Source: Bedellia somnulentella (taxonomy: Eukaryota > Arthropoda > Insecta > Lepidoptera > Bedelliidae). Taken from it: DNA of 64,000 bases. Shown piece after piece: positions 33,301 to 44,391 of this stretch. The DNA lies in contig OY755178.1 of NCBI GenBank assembly GCA_963576735.1, positions 1,116,001 through 1,180,000 on the forward strand, in the 5' to 3' direction. Each line of letters begins with the position of its first letter. Within the stretch, counting starts at the first letter, position 1. The translations under genes were made by a program, and so were the position numbers. Under the pieces are notes generated by a model. The model was not told where the DNA came from. It saw nothing but the letters and a program-made list of their open reading frames with translations, and made no database searches.

Positions 33301-35579
33301 AATGATAATTTAAGACTACAAACCCTACATAACAAACAATAATGAATAGAAATCTATTTGACATGCATTATATTTGACCTCTGAAACATACCATAAGTTT
33401 AGAAACTGTTCTTAACAGTTATTTTAAAGAAGATCAATGAAATTCATTGATTTTCTCAACTGCATCAGAAAATTGGACGTATACATGGATTTAGGCTGCA
33501 GAATTTGTATCCTCATATCTAGTGAATTGCTCGTTATAAAAGCCAAACTTATTTTAACGAATTTAAAACTTAATACACAAGCACTAGTTGTAGATTAATT
33601 TAATTTAGTTAAAATTTACAATTCAATTGATATCATGTGGAATCATTTTAAACTATACCCTGAGGCTTTTCATAGGTCACAAGCTATCATAGAGGTCCTC
33701 GGAAATCGTCATGACATACAAATATGTTTCATAGGACTTGTTTGCGGCAAACTTTCACCCGGTTGAGTATCATATCCATTTTTCGTTTTTTTTTCCATTC
33801 AAAACAAATCTAAGTGATGTAGTCGCTTTGCTATCACACTTTTACACTAAGAACTACACAAAACAGTTAAAAAAGCTGCAAAACAGCACTCATATTTTGA
33901 TAAGTAATCTTTCTCACTGGCTCTCGCGCTCAATTTTGACATCGACATAAGTTTGATATAAAATGACAAACATCTCAGTTTATGTCGCTGTCACGCCGCT
34001 CATGCTCGCACATGTGACTCTGCGTTGCGATGTCAAAGGCGAGTCACTAGCGCTCTCACGTCTCAGATGCCTCATGCTCGGGCGTGCGAGAAACGGTCAA
34101 ATATGGCGGCCAATTCGCCCTTGAACGGTGACATAGCCCTATCTCAGAGGCTCTCACACGCCTCATGCTACCCCGGCAGGTGTTCAGAGTACCCACGTTT
34201 TGCATGGACAGTGTACTCATGTGATAGGGGGCAGGCCTATCGCCGTAATTAATTAAAACATGTATTTGCTGATTGAGAATAGGTTTATTACTGGCTAAAG
34301 ACTTAGGACTAACATACAAGATATGGAGGGAATATGTGTGCGTACCACACTACAGCATAAATCCTGATATTTGCATAGAAGTTAGTAGCTTCAACATTAA
34401 ATGTGAAATATAATGGTCATTTCGTACTTTTGGTTTAGGTTCATTTATTCTAGAAAACTCCATCTCGAATATTAATTCTCATTTTCCTTTTTCAGGTCTG
34501 GTAAGCCGAGTATTCCCCGTAGACAAGCTGCTAGAAGAGACAATCAAGTTGGCTGAAAGGATCGGAACCCACTCCCCCCTCATCGTCAAGATGGCGAAGC
34601 AAGCTGTCAACCAAGCGTATGAAACTACCCTCAAGTCCGGATTATTGTTCGAAAAGTCTATCTTCTATGGAACTTTCGCGACTGTGAGTTTGATTTTCTT
34701 ACTACATACATATACTCACGGCTAAAAACCCCTAGGTGGGGTAGCCAGAGCTGAAATTCCTCAGCCACTTTTGGAAAGTTAAGTGGGGAAAAGATGGTAA
34801 AATAAAGGTTGTTGGTGATGGGTCTCCAACCTCATTGCCCAAAAATCCCTTAAGAGCCCCAATACCGTTAGTCGCCTCTTACGTACACCCACCGGAAGAA
34901 AGGGGGTAGTGCTATTCTAAGCAGACACTACACAGCAAATAGCAATTTTTCTTACTAATATGCTATTTAACTGTTTTATAGTCGAATTCAAATGGAGCTG
35001 ATGAATGCAATTTATGGAATTCATTAGAATACTTAGTACAAGTAAACTATATCTAAAAACCTTTTAAAAAATTAAATTTGCGTATATTAATAAACTATCA
35101 TGCATGACTTAGTATCACTCAGCCATGTGTGATACTCTCGCGATAAATAAACTGCAACCTTAGTAGCTCAGTGGGAAAGAGCATCGCCTCTGATACAGAC
35201 AGGGATCAAATTGTTAATTGAGCCGAAACCAATGTGTATTTTTGTATGGTAAAAGGGAGGGAACATATCATGTTCAAAAGTAATACCAACTCTGCCACGA
35301 TTTTGTGAATAATAACCATAAAATGAATAATAATTGCAAGTACACACGCGACTTATAAAAGGAGCATTGGTGTTGGCCCGATTTAATAAAAAGTAATCTT
35401 TTAACTGACATAGGAGATACAGAATTAGCAGTTTATAGTTGTAACATATAGTTACATAAGCAGTTACAAAAATTCATTAAAAAGACGTAAACTGATAAAT
35501 TTACTTTTCACAGGAGGACCGTAAAGAAGGTATGACAGCATTCGTCGAGAAGAGGCCACCAAACTTCAAGAACGAATAG
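27194..35579 (+). CDS. Echs1: Enoyl-CoA hydratase, short chain, mitochondrial (complete, 6 coding exons)
   Basis: Hydrates 2-trans-enoyl-CoA to 3-hydroxyacyl-CoA in mitochondrial beta-oxidation and branched amino-acid breakdown. Coding exons are 27194-27302, 29412-29588, 29878-30026, 30471-30675, 34496-34683 and 35514-35579. All junctions are GT-AG and the phases agree, giving 297 aa (human is 290). The first ~35 residues are rich in Ser, Arg and Ala without acidic residues, ending FYSA, as expected of a mitochondrial transit peptide. Crotonase marks are present: the oxyanion-hole segment [21 protein letters not shown] with the first catalytic Glu, and [20 protein letters not shown] with the second. 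ATG 27194 is the first ATG in the frame; the frame further upstream opens only with GTG. An AATAAA lies at 35702. Intron 4 (3.8 kb) and intron 5 hold transposons. Identification is firm from motifs; mitochondrial targeting is inferred. Confidence 0.97.
27303..29411 (+). other. Echs1 intron 1
   Basis: 2.1 kb, AT-rich; only a LINE 3' remnant near 28345-28405. No SINE, unlike the neighbouring introns. Confidence 0.6.
28345..28405 (+). mobile_element. LINE 3'-end remnant in Echs1 intron 1
   Basis: CAGTGGATATCTTTTGGCTG ATGATGAT resembles the other LINE 3' ends. Confidence 0.35.
29412..29588 (+). CDS. Echs1: Echs1 exon 2
   Basis: Acceptor ATTTCAG, donor CACTG|GTACGT. Encodes the start of the crotonase fold, including [11 protein letters not shown], and runs to SAIIITG, just before the oxyanion-hole loop. 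Confidence 0.95.
29637..29745 (+). mobile_element. LINE 3'-end remnant in Echs1 intron 2/3 junction region
   Basis: GAGGGCAGCGCAGGACCGG, GGGGAGGCCTTTTTCCAGCA and GGCTGATGATAAT. The same pattern recurs at 37220-37395, and a shorter one at 28345-28405; typical LINE 3' ends with TGATGA repeats. It lies directly after exon 2. Confidence 0.55.
29878..30026 (+). CDS. Echs1: Echs1 exon 3
   Basis: Acceptor TTTCCAG, donor TTCGCG|GTGAGT. Encodes [15 protein letters not shown] through [10 protein letters not shown]. Third codon positions are almost all G or C, unlike exons 2 and 6. Confidence 0.96.
30471..30675 (+). CDS. Echs1: Echs1 exon 4 (both catalytic Glu)
   Basis: Acceptor ACGGCAG, donor ATGG|GTACG. 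Holds both catalytic glutamates (LGGGCELA and GQPEINIG). Strongly GC-rich with CpG clusters inside AT-rich introns. Confidence 0.96.
30958..31325 (-). mobile_element. Degenerate S2 SINE split by a plus-strand S2
   Basis: AAAAAGCCCATTAGCCCCG and GGAAGAAATGGTTTAGTG flank the inserted SINE. Echs1 intron 4. Confidence 0.7.
31000..31268 (+). mobile_element. S2 SINE inserted in an older S2
   Basis: 14-bp near-exact duplication GTCGCCTCTTACAA / GTCGCCTGTTACAA (30986-30999, 31269-31282). Confidence 0.88.
31355..34245 (-). mobile_element. S1 SINE, 5'-truncated, split by TIR element
   Basis: Two parts, 31355-31443 and 34178-34245, flanked by TAATTAAAACA on both outer sides. The 2.7-kb TIR element sits between. 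Confidence 0.88.
31444..34177. mobile_element. 2.7-kb TIR element nested in S1 SINE (Echs1 intron 4)
   Basis: Starts GCCCGGGTAGCATGAG and ends CTCATGCTACCCCGGC, one mismatch apart as inverted repeats. Subterminal copies of CATGAG and TGAGAGCC-like words occur in both ends. The flanking bases rejoin a broken S1 SINE. No transposase frame is recognisable, so it is non-autonomous; superfamily uncertain. The interior is AT-rich without coding. Confidence 0.85.
34496..34683 (+). CDS. Echs1: Echs1 exon 5
   Basis: Acceptor TTTTTCAG, donor GCGACT|GTGAGT. Encodes [14 protein letters not shown] through [10 protein letters not shown], the C-terminal helical part. Confidence 0.95.
34705..34946 (-). mobile_element. 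S2 SINE 22 bp into Echs1 intron 5
   Basis: 11-bp duplication TTTTCTTACTA (34694-34704, 34947-34957). Confidence 0.93.
35101..35255. mobile_element. Degenerate tRNA-derived SINE pieces
   Basis: An S1 fragment on minus (TCAGCCATGTGTGATACTCT) next to a plus-strand tRNA-like A-box (TAGCTCAGTGGGAAAGAGC) and B-box-like AGGGATCAAAT. In Echs1 intron 5. Confidence 0.5.
35514..35579 (+). CDS. Echs1: Echs1 exon 6 (terminal)
   Basis: Acceptor TTTTCACAG. Encodes [21 protein letters not shown] and a TAG stop, the usual hydratase C-terminus. Confidence 0.95.
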   Translation, partial: EDRKEGMTAFVEKRPPNFKNE

Positions 35580-35701
35580 AGAACAAGCATTTAACAAAAC
35601 CTGTAAAAAACTATTCCTAAGTCAAAATGTTCGCAATCATTTTATAAACAATTTTATTCCATTTATGTATTTATATACACTGCCTTTATAAAGTTTATAC
35701 A

Positions 35702-35707
35702 AATAAA
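35702..35707 (+). terminator. Poly(A) signal of Echs1
   Basis: AATAAA 123 bp after the Echs1 stop codon. Confidence 0.7.
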
Positions 35708-36163
35708 TTGTTATAAAAAACGGTATCTTACATGAAGAGTTTTATTACTTTTACGTGCCAATTCGGCAAGTATTATAAAACGTGTTACAAAGACTAGGAT
35801 AATTAGTAAAGGTGCGTGTGATAAACTAACTTGGACTTACTTAGCTTATTACACCACTACCGCTTGTTACCGTCTTCTTTTACCGTGTCGTGTAATAGCC
35901 GCTTTGGGACTTAGACTGAATAAACTTGATAATGGAGCAAAAATTGGTATTGGCTTGGCTTCGAGAGGGGCAGTTTATCTTCTTTAGATATATTTTCCAT
36001 TATCAACCATCCTTTGTCACGTATTCTCCCCACTAAATTACAAAAGTGGCTGAGCGATTTCAAACGGTCTACTAAAATATAAAATGAATCCTGTGAAGGG
36101 TTTCGTAACAGCAAGCATAGATATGGGATGTAGAAGTACAACAATACAAATCAATAATATTTT

Positions 36164-37059
36164 CTTCTTCTTAAAGTGCCGCTCCATCATTGGAGGTTGG
36201 CAATCAGCTCTTTGCAACGCTCTCTGTTCATGCATGTTCTGAACAATTCTTCCACGGTTTTTAAGCCGGTCCATTCTTTGATGTTGCACAACCATGACAT
36301 CTTTCTTCTTCCTGGCCTTCTTTTTCCTTCTATTTTTCCCATCATTATGGTGTGTAGTAGCGTGTAGCGTTCGTGCCGCAAAACGTGTCCCAAGTAAGAG
36401 ACTTTGCGCTGCTTGATGGTACTCACGAGTTCGACCTTTTTACGTATGCGTCTGAGGACTTCGACGTTAGTGACTTTATCCGTCCAGCTAAAACGGAGCA
36501 TCCGTCTGTAGCACCACATCTCAAATGCTTCAAGTCTCTTTCTCAGGTCCTCTTTAATGGTCCATGATTCACATCCATACAGAACGACGGGCCATATGTA
36601 GCACTGCAGAAGCTTATTACGGAGTTTGATGCAAAGTTTTCGACAGCACAGATCTTTCCTCATGCTCATGAATGACGCTCGGGCTATTTCGATACGCACG
36701 CGTATTTCAGTATCGCTCTCCCATGAGTCAGTCAGCCAGGAGCCGAGGTACTTGTACTTGTCGACTCTTTCGACGATGTTCGCTCCTATCCGCAGGTCTG
36801 CTTGCTGTAGAGGACCGCTGCTAGCCACGATCATGAACTTCGTTTTCGATATATTCATATTCAATCCGACCTTTCTGCTACACTCATGGACTTTATCCAC
36901 AATCTGCTGGAGACCTTCTAGGGTGGATGCTAGTAGGACAGTGTCATCCGCGTATCTCAGGTTATTCACCACACGACCATTGACGACGACTCCTGCATCC
37001 ACATCTTCAAGTGCTTCCTTAATTATTGCTTCGGAGTATATATTGAATAGTAACGGAGA
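36164..37059 (-). mobile_element. 5'-truncated LINE with clean 12-bp duplication
   Basis: Duplication CAATAATATTTT at 36152-36163 and 37060-37071. A 3' (AAG)n-like tail lies at the left end. A different LINE family from the others here. Confidence 0.9.
36187..37059 (-). CDS. LINE reverse transcriptase, C-terminal half
   Basis: About 290 open codons from the PLLFNIYSEA motif through NNLRYADDTVLLAS (catalytic YADD), SKTKFMIV, KYKYLGSWL, VLYGCESWT and a basic end with GKRRPGRRKMSWL. No lesion, so the insertion is recent. Truncated before the palm motif A. Confidence 0.88.
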   Translation of the reverse strand, partial: SPLLFNIYSEAIIKEALEDVDAGVVVNGRVVNNLRYADDTVLLASTLEGLQQIVDKVHECSRKVGLNMNISKTKFMIVASSGPLQQADLRIGANIVERVDKYKYLGSWLTDSWESDTEIRVRIEIARASFMSMRKDLCCRKLCIKLRNKLLQCYIWPVVLYGCESWTIKEDLRKRLEAFEMWCYRRMLRFSWTDKVTNVEVLRRIRKKVELVSTIKQRKVSYLGHVLRHERYTLLHTIMMGKIEGKRRPGRRKMSWLCNIKEWTGLKTVEELFRTCMNRERCKELIANLQ

Positions 37060-37219
37060 CAATAATATTTTACAGCAGAAATTAAATTCAAAGTTAACTA
37101 AAAAAAATCTATTTGTGTAAATAACATCGGTCTCTAAAAATAACTCATAAAAAGGATCGGAGTCACCTAGAGGGCAATAGAGAGGCTTATGTTAAAATTA
37201 AGGGGCAATGGGCACTTTG

Positions 37220-37395
37220 CACGCAGAACCGATGGCAGTTTTGTGGCAAGAAGAGACCTCCAGCAAAGTTGGACCAGCAGCGGCTCGGTGAAAGTCACGG
37301 AAAGCCGGTGGCTGAGAGCAGCGCAGGGCCGGCTGTTAGGGAGTTCTTTGATGGAGGCATTTGTCTAGCAGCGGCCAGTTCATGGCTTGCGCTAT
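37220..37395 (+). mobile_element. LINE 3'-end remnant
   Basis: AGAGCAGCGCAGGGCCGGCT and GATGGAGGCATTTGTCTAGC parallel the 29637-29745 fragment. Confidence 0.5.
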
Positions 37396-38084
37396 TCTTG
37401 CCTTGTGGTATTAGAAAATTTATCAACTCGCAAAACTTACGGATTATACTTTGTTCAAATAAGTATTAAAGTAAAGATGTACGATTTGTCATTGCTTATT
37501 TTAAAAGTTATTTATTAGAGACTTATATGTTAAATGTATTAAAAAAAGTATTAAAATTAATTTTCAAAGCTTTTTATAGTGACACAAATCACGAGTATTT
37601 GAAATTTTATATTATAAAGATATATGTATGGAAATGGGCAATCCCTTCCCCAACGATCATTTACTTTTGCTCACAATTAGAAAACTTTCATGTTTTAGTG
37701 TTTACTCTCCTGAAGCGATTCTGTTATTGTGTGTAAATTAAATTTAAAAGTTCTGAGAATAGGAGGTGAAGGTAAACCATTTTTCACATTCTCCAGAGTA
37801 TATATGTTTCACCTCAAATTAGCCTTTTATTGAATTAATAAAAAATATTGATATAGAAGTTAACAGAAGCTAGAAAGAAACCAGTTGACAATGGCCAGTC
37901 ACGTGACCAGTACAGGTATGAACAGAACGAGCGAACTGACAGTCTGTGCGTATCGTACGTGCTGACGGTCAGGACCGGGGCGCGGCGGTCCGGTTAGCTC
38001 TGACTAAACACAGCCTTATACATATATATTTATTGGTACAATAAGTTTGGAGTTTAATTCGATCTGTATGTGCTAGCTTACACT

Positions 38085-38190
38085 AACACTAACCTATTTC
38101 TCTCTGCGGGTTAAGTAAGAGGGGACTTTTAATATAGGGGCCTTTAAAGAGATTTTAGAACGATGTGGCTGATGACCCAGCGATCCTTAA
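38085..38190 (+). mobile_element. Degenerate S2 SINE
   Basis: AAGTAAGAGGGGACTTTTAA and GAACGATGTGGCTGATGACC. Confidence 0.5.
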
Positions 38191-38590
38191 AAAATAAAAG
38201 ATAAGATAAAAAATATTTATTTCAAAATAAAAAGAATTGTTCTCTATTTTTTGAACGTCACAAACTTACGTATAAGTTAAATCTTACTCTACTGACTCTA
38301 CTTCGGATTCGGAAGGTGTATTGTTGCGAGAAGAACCCGTAAGAAACTCAGCAACACACATCTTTTCTTAGTCATATTACAATAGTGGTGTATGTCTGGA
38401 AATATCCTGAATAGAGCCCTGGTGACACAAAGCAGTTTCATCTACCATAATAATCATTTAAACTGTAATAAGCTTTTAAATGAAGACTGCGTTTTATAAT
38501 TACTTTGAATTTCTTTTCTGTTAGATTCAAAATGTCATCAGGTATTTTATTATAAAATTTTACGCATAAACCCATAAAAGATGTAATTTA

Positions 38591-38810
38591 ATGTTTTTTG
38601 ACATGAATTCCTCATGTGGGGATTATTACTCATAAATAAAAGATGTTATTAAAGGAAAGGAAAATTTCGATACTGGCGGGGTTCGAAACCGCGACCTTCG
38701 GGTATACGCCCCCGTCGCTCTGCCAACTGAGCTACAGTGTCAGTTGGCATCCAGCGCGAAATTTCTCTATCCTTTTTTACACGTTCAAGTAGTGTTTGCG
38801 TTTCCTACCT
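38591..38810 (-). mobile_element. S3 SINE, complete (220 bp)
   Basis: Flanking repeats of ~18 bp (CCATAAAAGATGTAATTTA at 38572-38590; CCATAAAAGATGTATTTA at 38811-38828). In minus orientation: leader, tRNA-like body (A-box TAGCTCAGTTGGCAGAG, B-box), tail with ATAATCCCCACATGAGG. Confidence 0.88.
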
Positions 38811-38915
38811 CCATAAAAGATGTATTTATTTTTGACAATCTGTACTTTCGAATTGAAATTTTATTATTATCTCTAAGACTTCTAGTGTGTCTGTCACAGT
38901 TTTTGGAAAATGCTT

Positions 38916-39720
38916 TCAAATTTGATGAATGATGTTTTCATATTTATATTGACATGGCAGTGTCAATATACTTATGGTTTTAAACAATTCTCTAAGGGAA
39001 TCTCGTGAACCTAAACTATAAATAGCTCTTATTGCTCTTTTCTGTAGAATAAATATGGACCCAACATCAGCAGCTCTGCCCCAGAGTAAAATGCCATAAG
39101 ACATGATGCTATGAAAATAACTATCGTATACTAAACGAGCGGTCTGTACATCAGTTAAATGTCTTATTTTTCTAACGGCATAGGCAGCGCTGCTTAGCCT
39201 GCCAGCTAGCGCGCTAATGTGAGGTCCCCATTGGAGCTTTGAGTCCAGATGTATCCCTAAGAAAACTGCGCTATCCGTAAATTACTCATAACTGGTAGTA
39301 TAGATATAGGTCTATAACCTCCAGATTTTAATAAAGGTACAATTTTACTTTGTTTCATGAGATCTGGGAAAATACCATTACTTATACATTCATTAAATAC
39401 GTTTGCTAAATAAGGAGCTATTATTACAATAAAATTATGGCATACTTTTACTGACATACCCCAGATATCCTCAGAATTTTTTCAACTTCAGTGATTTAAA
39501 CACTTTAATGATGTCTTCGGGACTGACAACTTTAAAATTACATATCATATAATTTTACAAATTGCAACGTTTGATTTTACGAATTTTAGTGTTCAGTGGT
39601 CTTAAAAGGTATATCAGAAAAATATTTTTCAAAAAAACAAGCAATTACATCATTTGATGTAGTCAAACCTCGATCAGACCGAATACAAAAGTCCTGATCA
39701 CATGATTTGCTTTTGCCAGC
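38916..39720 (-). pseudogene. BS/jockey-like LINE pseudogene with internal deletion
   Basis: YRPISILPVMSN of the finger region is followed within a few bases by SAVFLGIHLDSKLQWGPHI of the thumb region, so the palm is deleted. The end reads SYGILLWGRAADVGSIFILQ. A frameshift lies near 39475. Confidence 0.75.
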
Positions 39721-39764
39721 TTATTCTTTCCTCCTTATTCTTTATTTTATACTATCTTATCATG

Positions 39765-39866
39765 ATCTTATCCCAACTCAAGTTCCAAAACCGCCTGAAA
39801 AATTCCTAATTCTGAAGCTCTGGTTTACTACTTTTTTGGGATTTATCGCTGTGAGTATATATGTTT
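39765..39866 (+). mobile_element. Degenerate S2 SINE 3' part
   Basis: CCTAATTCTGAAGCTCTGG and TTATCGCTGTGAGTATATA. Confidence 0.6.
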
Positions 39867-40349
39867 GACTTCAATATATGAATGCAAGTTTGATTATTTC
39901 TAATGATTATATGGTTCTGTGTAAGTGCTGATGAGGAAAAATTTAGCTAATAAGTTTATTTTTTTATTATTCTGGAAAAAAGTGCTATGTTGGTTTTTTA
40001 TTACAATTCAAAGTTAAATTATACAGGTCCGATGGAATAAAATAATACATCTCTAAAGAGGTAAAGTAGGGGTTACAGTTTTTGGATAATTTGATGTTGA
40101 AATACTCAATCACTTTTTTTTTCTAATGGATTTGTTGCTGCTGGCGCTGTGGCCTGTGCAGCTTCACCATGACTTTATGTGTGCCGGGCAGCTGAGAGCC
40201 GCCCTGGCGGGGCAAAGCAAAGGAGTGTACCTAAGCTAAATCGGATAGAAGGAGAAAGGAGCCCCAACAAGGTGCCCAAGCGGGAGGCTTATGTCATACA
40301 GTGCGAACTCTCGCCTCCTTCGGGAGGCCTATACCAGTGGCACGGTAAG

Positions 40350-41110
40350 GGATGTTCTAATTTGGGGTCCTTCGATCTCGCCGGTGAGGTCGGTGTCTGG
40401 AGTGGTGTCTTCTTTGTCCGTGAGCGCTGGTGGCCTCTGAGGCCTTAAACTCGCAGGTGATCGGATCGTCGGGATCCGAGAGCACGCTACGAGGGCGCCT
40501 CTCTCGATTTCCGACATCCGGTGAGATAGTGTAATCGAGCGAAGCTCTGAGTAAGAGAAAGAGCATGGCTGCGCTTTTGGAGGGATTAACCTCGATCCGC
40601 CAGTTCCTGACCACTCCATTGTTGTGTTACGGCTTGCTGAAGGCGAAGCCGTGTGCAGTTGTGATTGGGGTGATTCGTGTAGAGTAGTGTGTCGTCTGCA
40701 AAGAGTGCTAACTCCACCAGCGGTGTACACGGGATGTCGTTAGTGAATATATTGAATAGTATAGTTGAAAGCGTCGAGCCTTGTGGGACTCCCGCGTGTT
40801 TTGGGTGGTGTTGTGAGTGGGTGTCTTCCACTCTGAAGCGGAATCGGCGAACCGACAGAAAGTTGCAGACAGTAGCCACGAGCTTGTCTGGCATACCGGT
40901 CTTGTATAGCTTGTATAGAAAACCGTTGTGCCAGACTTTGTCAAATGCCTTCGCCACATCAAAGAAGACGGCGGCGCCCGTCTGTTTGGGGTATGTGTCA
41001 TTGAATCCATCAAGCACATGCTCGGTAAATCGATGTGCTCGCTGGACGCATGAGTGTTGTGACTCAATAACGTCTAAAGAATGCTTTGGTATGATAGCAT
41101 CACGTCTGAT
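40350..41110 (-). pseudogene. Jockey-like LINE reverse transcriptase pseudogene
   Basis: FFDVAKAFDKVWHNG, AGVPQGSTLS, FNIFTNDIPCTP and LALFADDTLLYT; the frame then breaks before NWRIEVNPSKSAAMLF. GC-rich compared with its surroundings. Confidence 0.82.
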
Positions 41111-41119
41111 CTGAACTAC

Positions 41120-41815
41120 AGAATTGGTTTTGATAAAATAATGTTTATTTGTCTTCTATCACGCAGAGGAAGTAGCGCAAGTCAACTAGTATTATATATA
41201 ATACATCCACACTGTCTTAATTCACCAACATTTTAATATTTATATTTATATGTGATTTATATAAATTGTTCGGTTTATTTTTTTAATACGATTCAGAACA
41301 CATCACAGCAAATGTTATGTCAGATTTGACGTCAAATGATATAACACGACTAATTTATGTAGCGTCTTTTTTCTTTTGTATTGTTATTGAATTTCCGAAG
41401 ATTGTATTTGACTACTTATTTTAAAATCTGAACAATATTGATATTGAGTGTTATTTTGATATCATTTGGAGACCCTGATTGATTTGTGTTTCTTAGATAA
41501 ACTATAATTTATTCATAAAATCAAGCATTAGCATAATGATCACATCCATACCTATTTACTAGAATATACAAACTTGTCTCAATAGTGCCTGCTTATTTGT
41601 ATATATAATTCAATGATTCCGATGCTTTGGGACCATGTTTACCGAAGTAGACAAATCATTCAAGAATTTGAGGATATTGAAATCCACAAAAAAAGTGTCT
41701 CTGTGTTCGTTGCCTTATTTTACTTGGAAATGCTTTACATATTGCTCATGACGCTGTCTATATTGTACAGATTGAATCAAGGTTCAACTTCTTAGGTAGA
41801 AATATTATTTAGTTT
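41120..41815. other. No gene seen
   Basis: AT-rich. The 60-codon ORF 41613-41795 has no recognisable motif. Confidence 0.35.
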
Positions 41816-41828
41816 AAGGTAAGTCTAC

Positions 41829-42080
41829 ATACATACATACATACATATACTCACGGCTATAAATCCCTAAAAGGGGTAGCCAGAGCTAAGGAATTAGAAA
41901 TTCCCCAGCCACTTTTGGAAAGTTGAGTGGGGTAAAGATTGTGAAATAAAGGTTGTTGGTGATGGGTCTCCAACCGCATCGCCCAAAAATCCCTTAATAG
42001 CCCCAATACCGTTAGTCGCCTCTTACGTACACCCACCGGAAGAAATGGGGTAGTGCTATTCTAAGCCGACACTACACAGC
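41829..42080 (-). mobile_element. S2 SINE, full length
   Basis: 9-bp duplication TAAGTCTAC (41820-41828, 42081-42089). Confidence 0.93.
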
Positions 42081-42323
42081 TAAGTCTACTTTGTGAAAAT
42101 ATCTAAATTTATACAACTTACTACTTTACAAAGTTCATGTGGGCTGGCTAACCATCTCGGGTGTTTGATGATTTCAAGCTATTGGGTTGTATAGGATATA
42201 ACTGTTCTTTTAAATCCCCATATATATAATTTTTAAATAGTAGCCTAGTCCAGGCAGGTGTAATGTTATTTATAAGCCATGCATATTGGTTATTCTAGTA
42301 TTGTAAGGATAAACTCAAAATTA

Positions 42324-42577
42324 TATTCGCCGTGTAGTGTCGGCTTAGAATAACACTACCCCTTTCTACCCGTGGGTGATCGTAAGAGGCAACTTAGGGT
42401 ATAGGGGCTTTTTAAGTGGTTTTTGGGCGATGTGGTTGGAGACCCGTCACTAAAAACATTTATTATTACCATCTTTTCCCCAATCAACCTCCAAAAGTGG
42501 CTGAGGAATTTCTCATTCCAAAGCTCTGGCTACCCCGTTCAGGGATTTATAGCCGTGAGTATATGTATGTATGTATG
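42324..42577 (+). mobile_element. S2 SINE, second subfamily
   Basis: 14-bp duplication TAAACTCAAAATTA (42310-42323, 42578-42591). Carries the CCCGTGGGTGATCGTAAGAG variant. Confidence 0.93.
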
Positions 42578-43109
42578 TAAACTCAAAATTAACACTTTAG
42601 CGGAAAACACTTAAAAACTAAAACTGCTACTTGAAAACCTTTGACCCAACTAAATTTCTGACTCAAGAATTCTTTCTTACAATACCATTTTGCAACTCAA
42701 AATATGTTAAAAATCACCCAATACCAAAAGTAAGTTGCAATTTTTATCTTAAAAATAGGTCCTTACCTTCCTACCTTCTAAAGTTACATATTGTAGCTGA
42801 TTTTGTGTTTCTGTGAACAGTTTACCTACATAATAGTATATGAGCAGTGATTTCAAATTGTTCTTTTTGTTTCAGGAGAAAAGATAATTTGTAATAAAGA
42901 GAATGGAATCTAGAATGGAAATCTCAAATGTGCACCTTACTAGAGGGACTATGACAATGATAAGATAGTTGTATACAATTGTTGGTTAATTTTATATTAT
43001 GTGTAAAAACTTGTGATGGGTTTATATTAAATAATTTAATATAATTATTTTTTATTTGTATTTATTTACTAAAACCTTCTCATGCCATTGAAATTAGTAA
43101 TTGTAGTAT

Positions 43110-43290
43110 TAAATTAATTTCCAATAACTATAATCTGTGGTGTAGGCAGGGACTAATTGCCACTACAATAAAGGATCCTATGATCCGTCAAACTTCTCTA
43201 ACTCAATTTATTACACATACATAACTTATGCTGCTTTTATTCTTCACATTACGGGTAGATGTGTTAACACATATCCTTTTTGATAGCCAA
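43110..43290 (-). mobile_element. Degenerate L1x LINE 3' fragment
   Basis: GTGTAGGCAGGGACTAATTG and ATCCTATGATCCGTCAAAC recall the L1x end, heavily diverged. Confidence 0.4.
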
Positions 43291-43896
43291 ACTGCTACCA
43301 AAATTATCATTGACTTTACTGTCATCTACTGATGAAATAAACTCTGATGTTTTATCTATTAATGTCAACAAGGTAAGTAAGCAAAGCTAGATTGAAAGGA
43401 TGGTATAAACTGGATATTTTAGTCTTCTGTGTAAAAGATAACCATTGTTGGAAAAATAATTGTCAAAAAAAGAGTGTTTGCAGTTTCATGAGTATATGTC
43501 ATCTATTATCTGCTTGGCAGGTATTATTGGATAAAAAAATAAGTTTTTGATGACCATCTAGTCATACAGATAAGAGGTACTACATGTAAGTCGGCTAAAA
43601 ATAGCACTACCCTGTTTATTCCCGTGGGTGTCTTACCTAAAGTTTGGTGGACGCACGGACACTATGTCTGTACACAATGCTAGTAGAGGTTTGTTAGAAT
43701 CTTATATAGTGATAAATATTCTCTGCCTACCCCAATTGGAAAGAACTAGTAAAGTTACTGTACTATATGACTACGACCATGGTTTATTTAGCATCCCATA
43801 ATAGAAGTTCTACTTCAGTTGGTGCTAAGTTGAACTGTGTATAATATGTCCGTATGTCTATTATTATTTATTTACGTCTATACTCAGTACACATAA

Positions 43897-44265
43897 ATGA
43901 ACTCACGAGTCTGAATTCGGAAAAAGGGAAGCTAGAGCTTCAGTACAACTAGATTTTCGTCAGCCGGTTTTGGAAGCTGAGCTGGGAAGAGATAGTAAAA
44001 TAAATGTTGCTGTAGGGCAAGCACGAGCGCTATTTTATCGACACGATAACGGTTAGAATGAGGCAGTATACGATAATAAGTAAGTGCGTAAGAGATGGCT
44101 GCTTTATCCCACGCGATAACTAGTTTAAACACGGCTCGTACTAGCAGGGCTGGTGATGGGTCTCTAACCGCATCGCCCAATAACCACACAATAATACCCA
44201 AAACCCATAAGGTTCCTCTAATGATGCCCGCGTTAGAGCTATTCTGAGCTGACACTACACAGAAC
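43897..44265 (-). mobile_element. Degenerate S2 SINE with ~140-bp insertion
   Basis: AACTCACGAGTCTGAATTCG ... TGGTGATGGGTCTCTAACCG; unrelated sequence at ~44010-44148. Confidence 0.6.
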
Positions 44266-44391
44266 TTATTGACTTGACAGTGCTTCGTGCTACTGAGGTC
44301 TGGGGTCCAAGGGCTTACCACCTCGCGTGGGATTTTCAATGTGTTTGAAATATGCCACCAATAATCCTGTGTAGTATGGCTAAGACACTAT

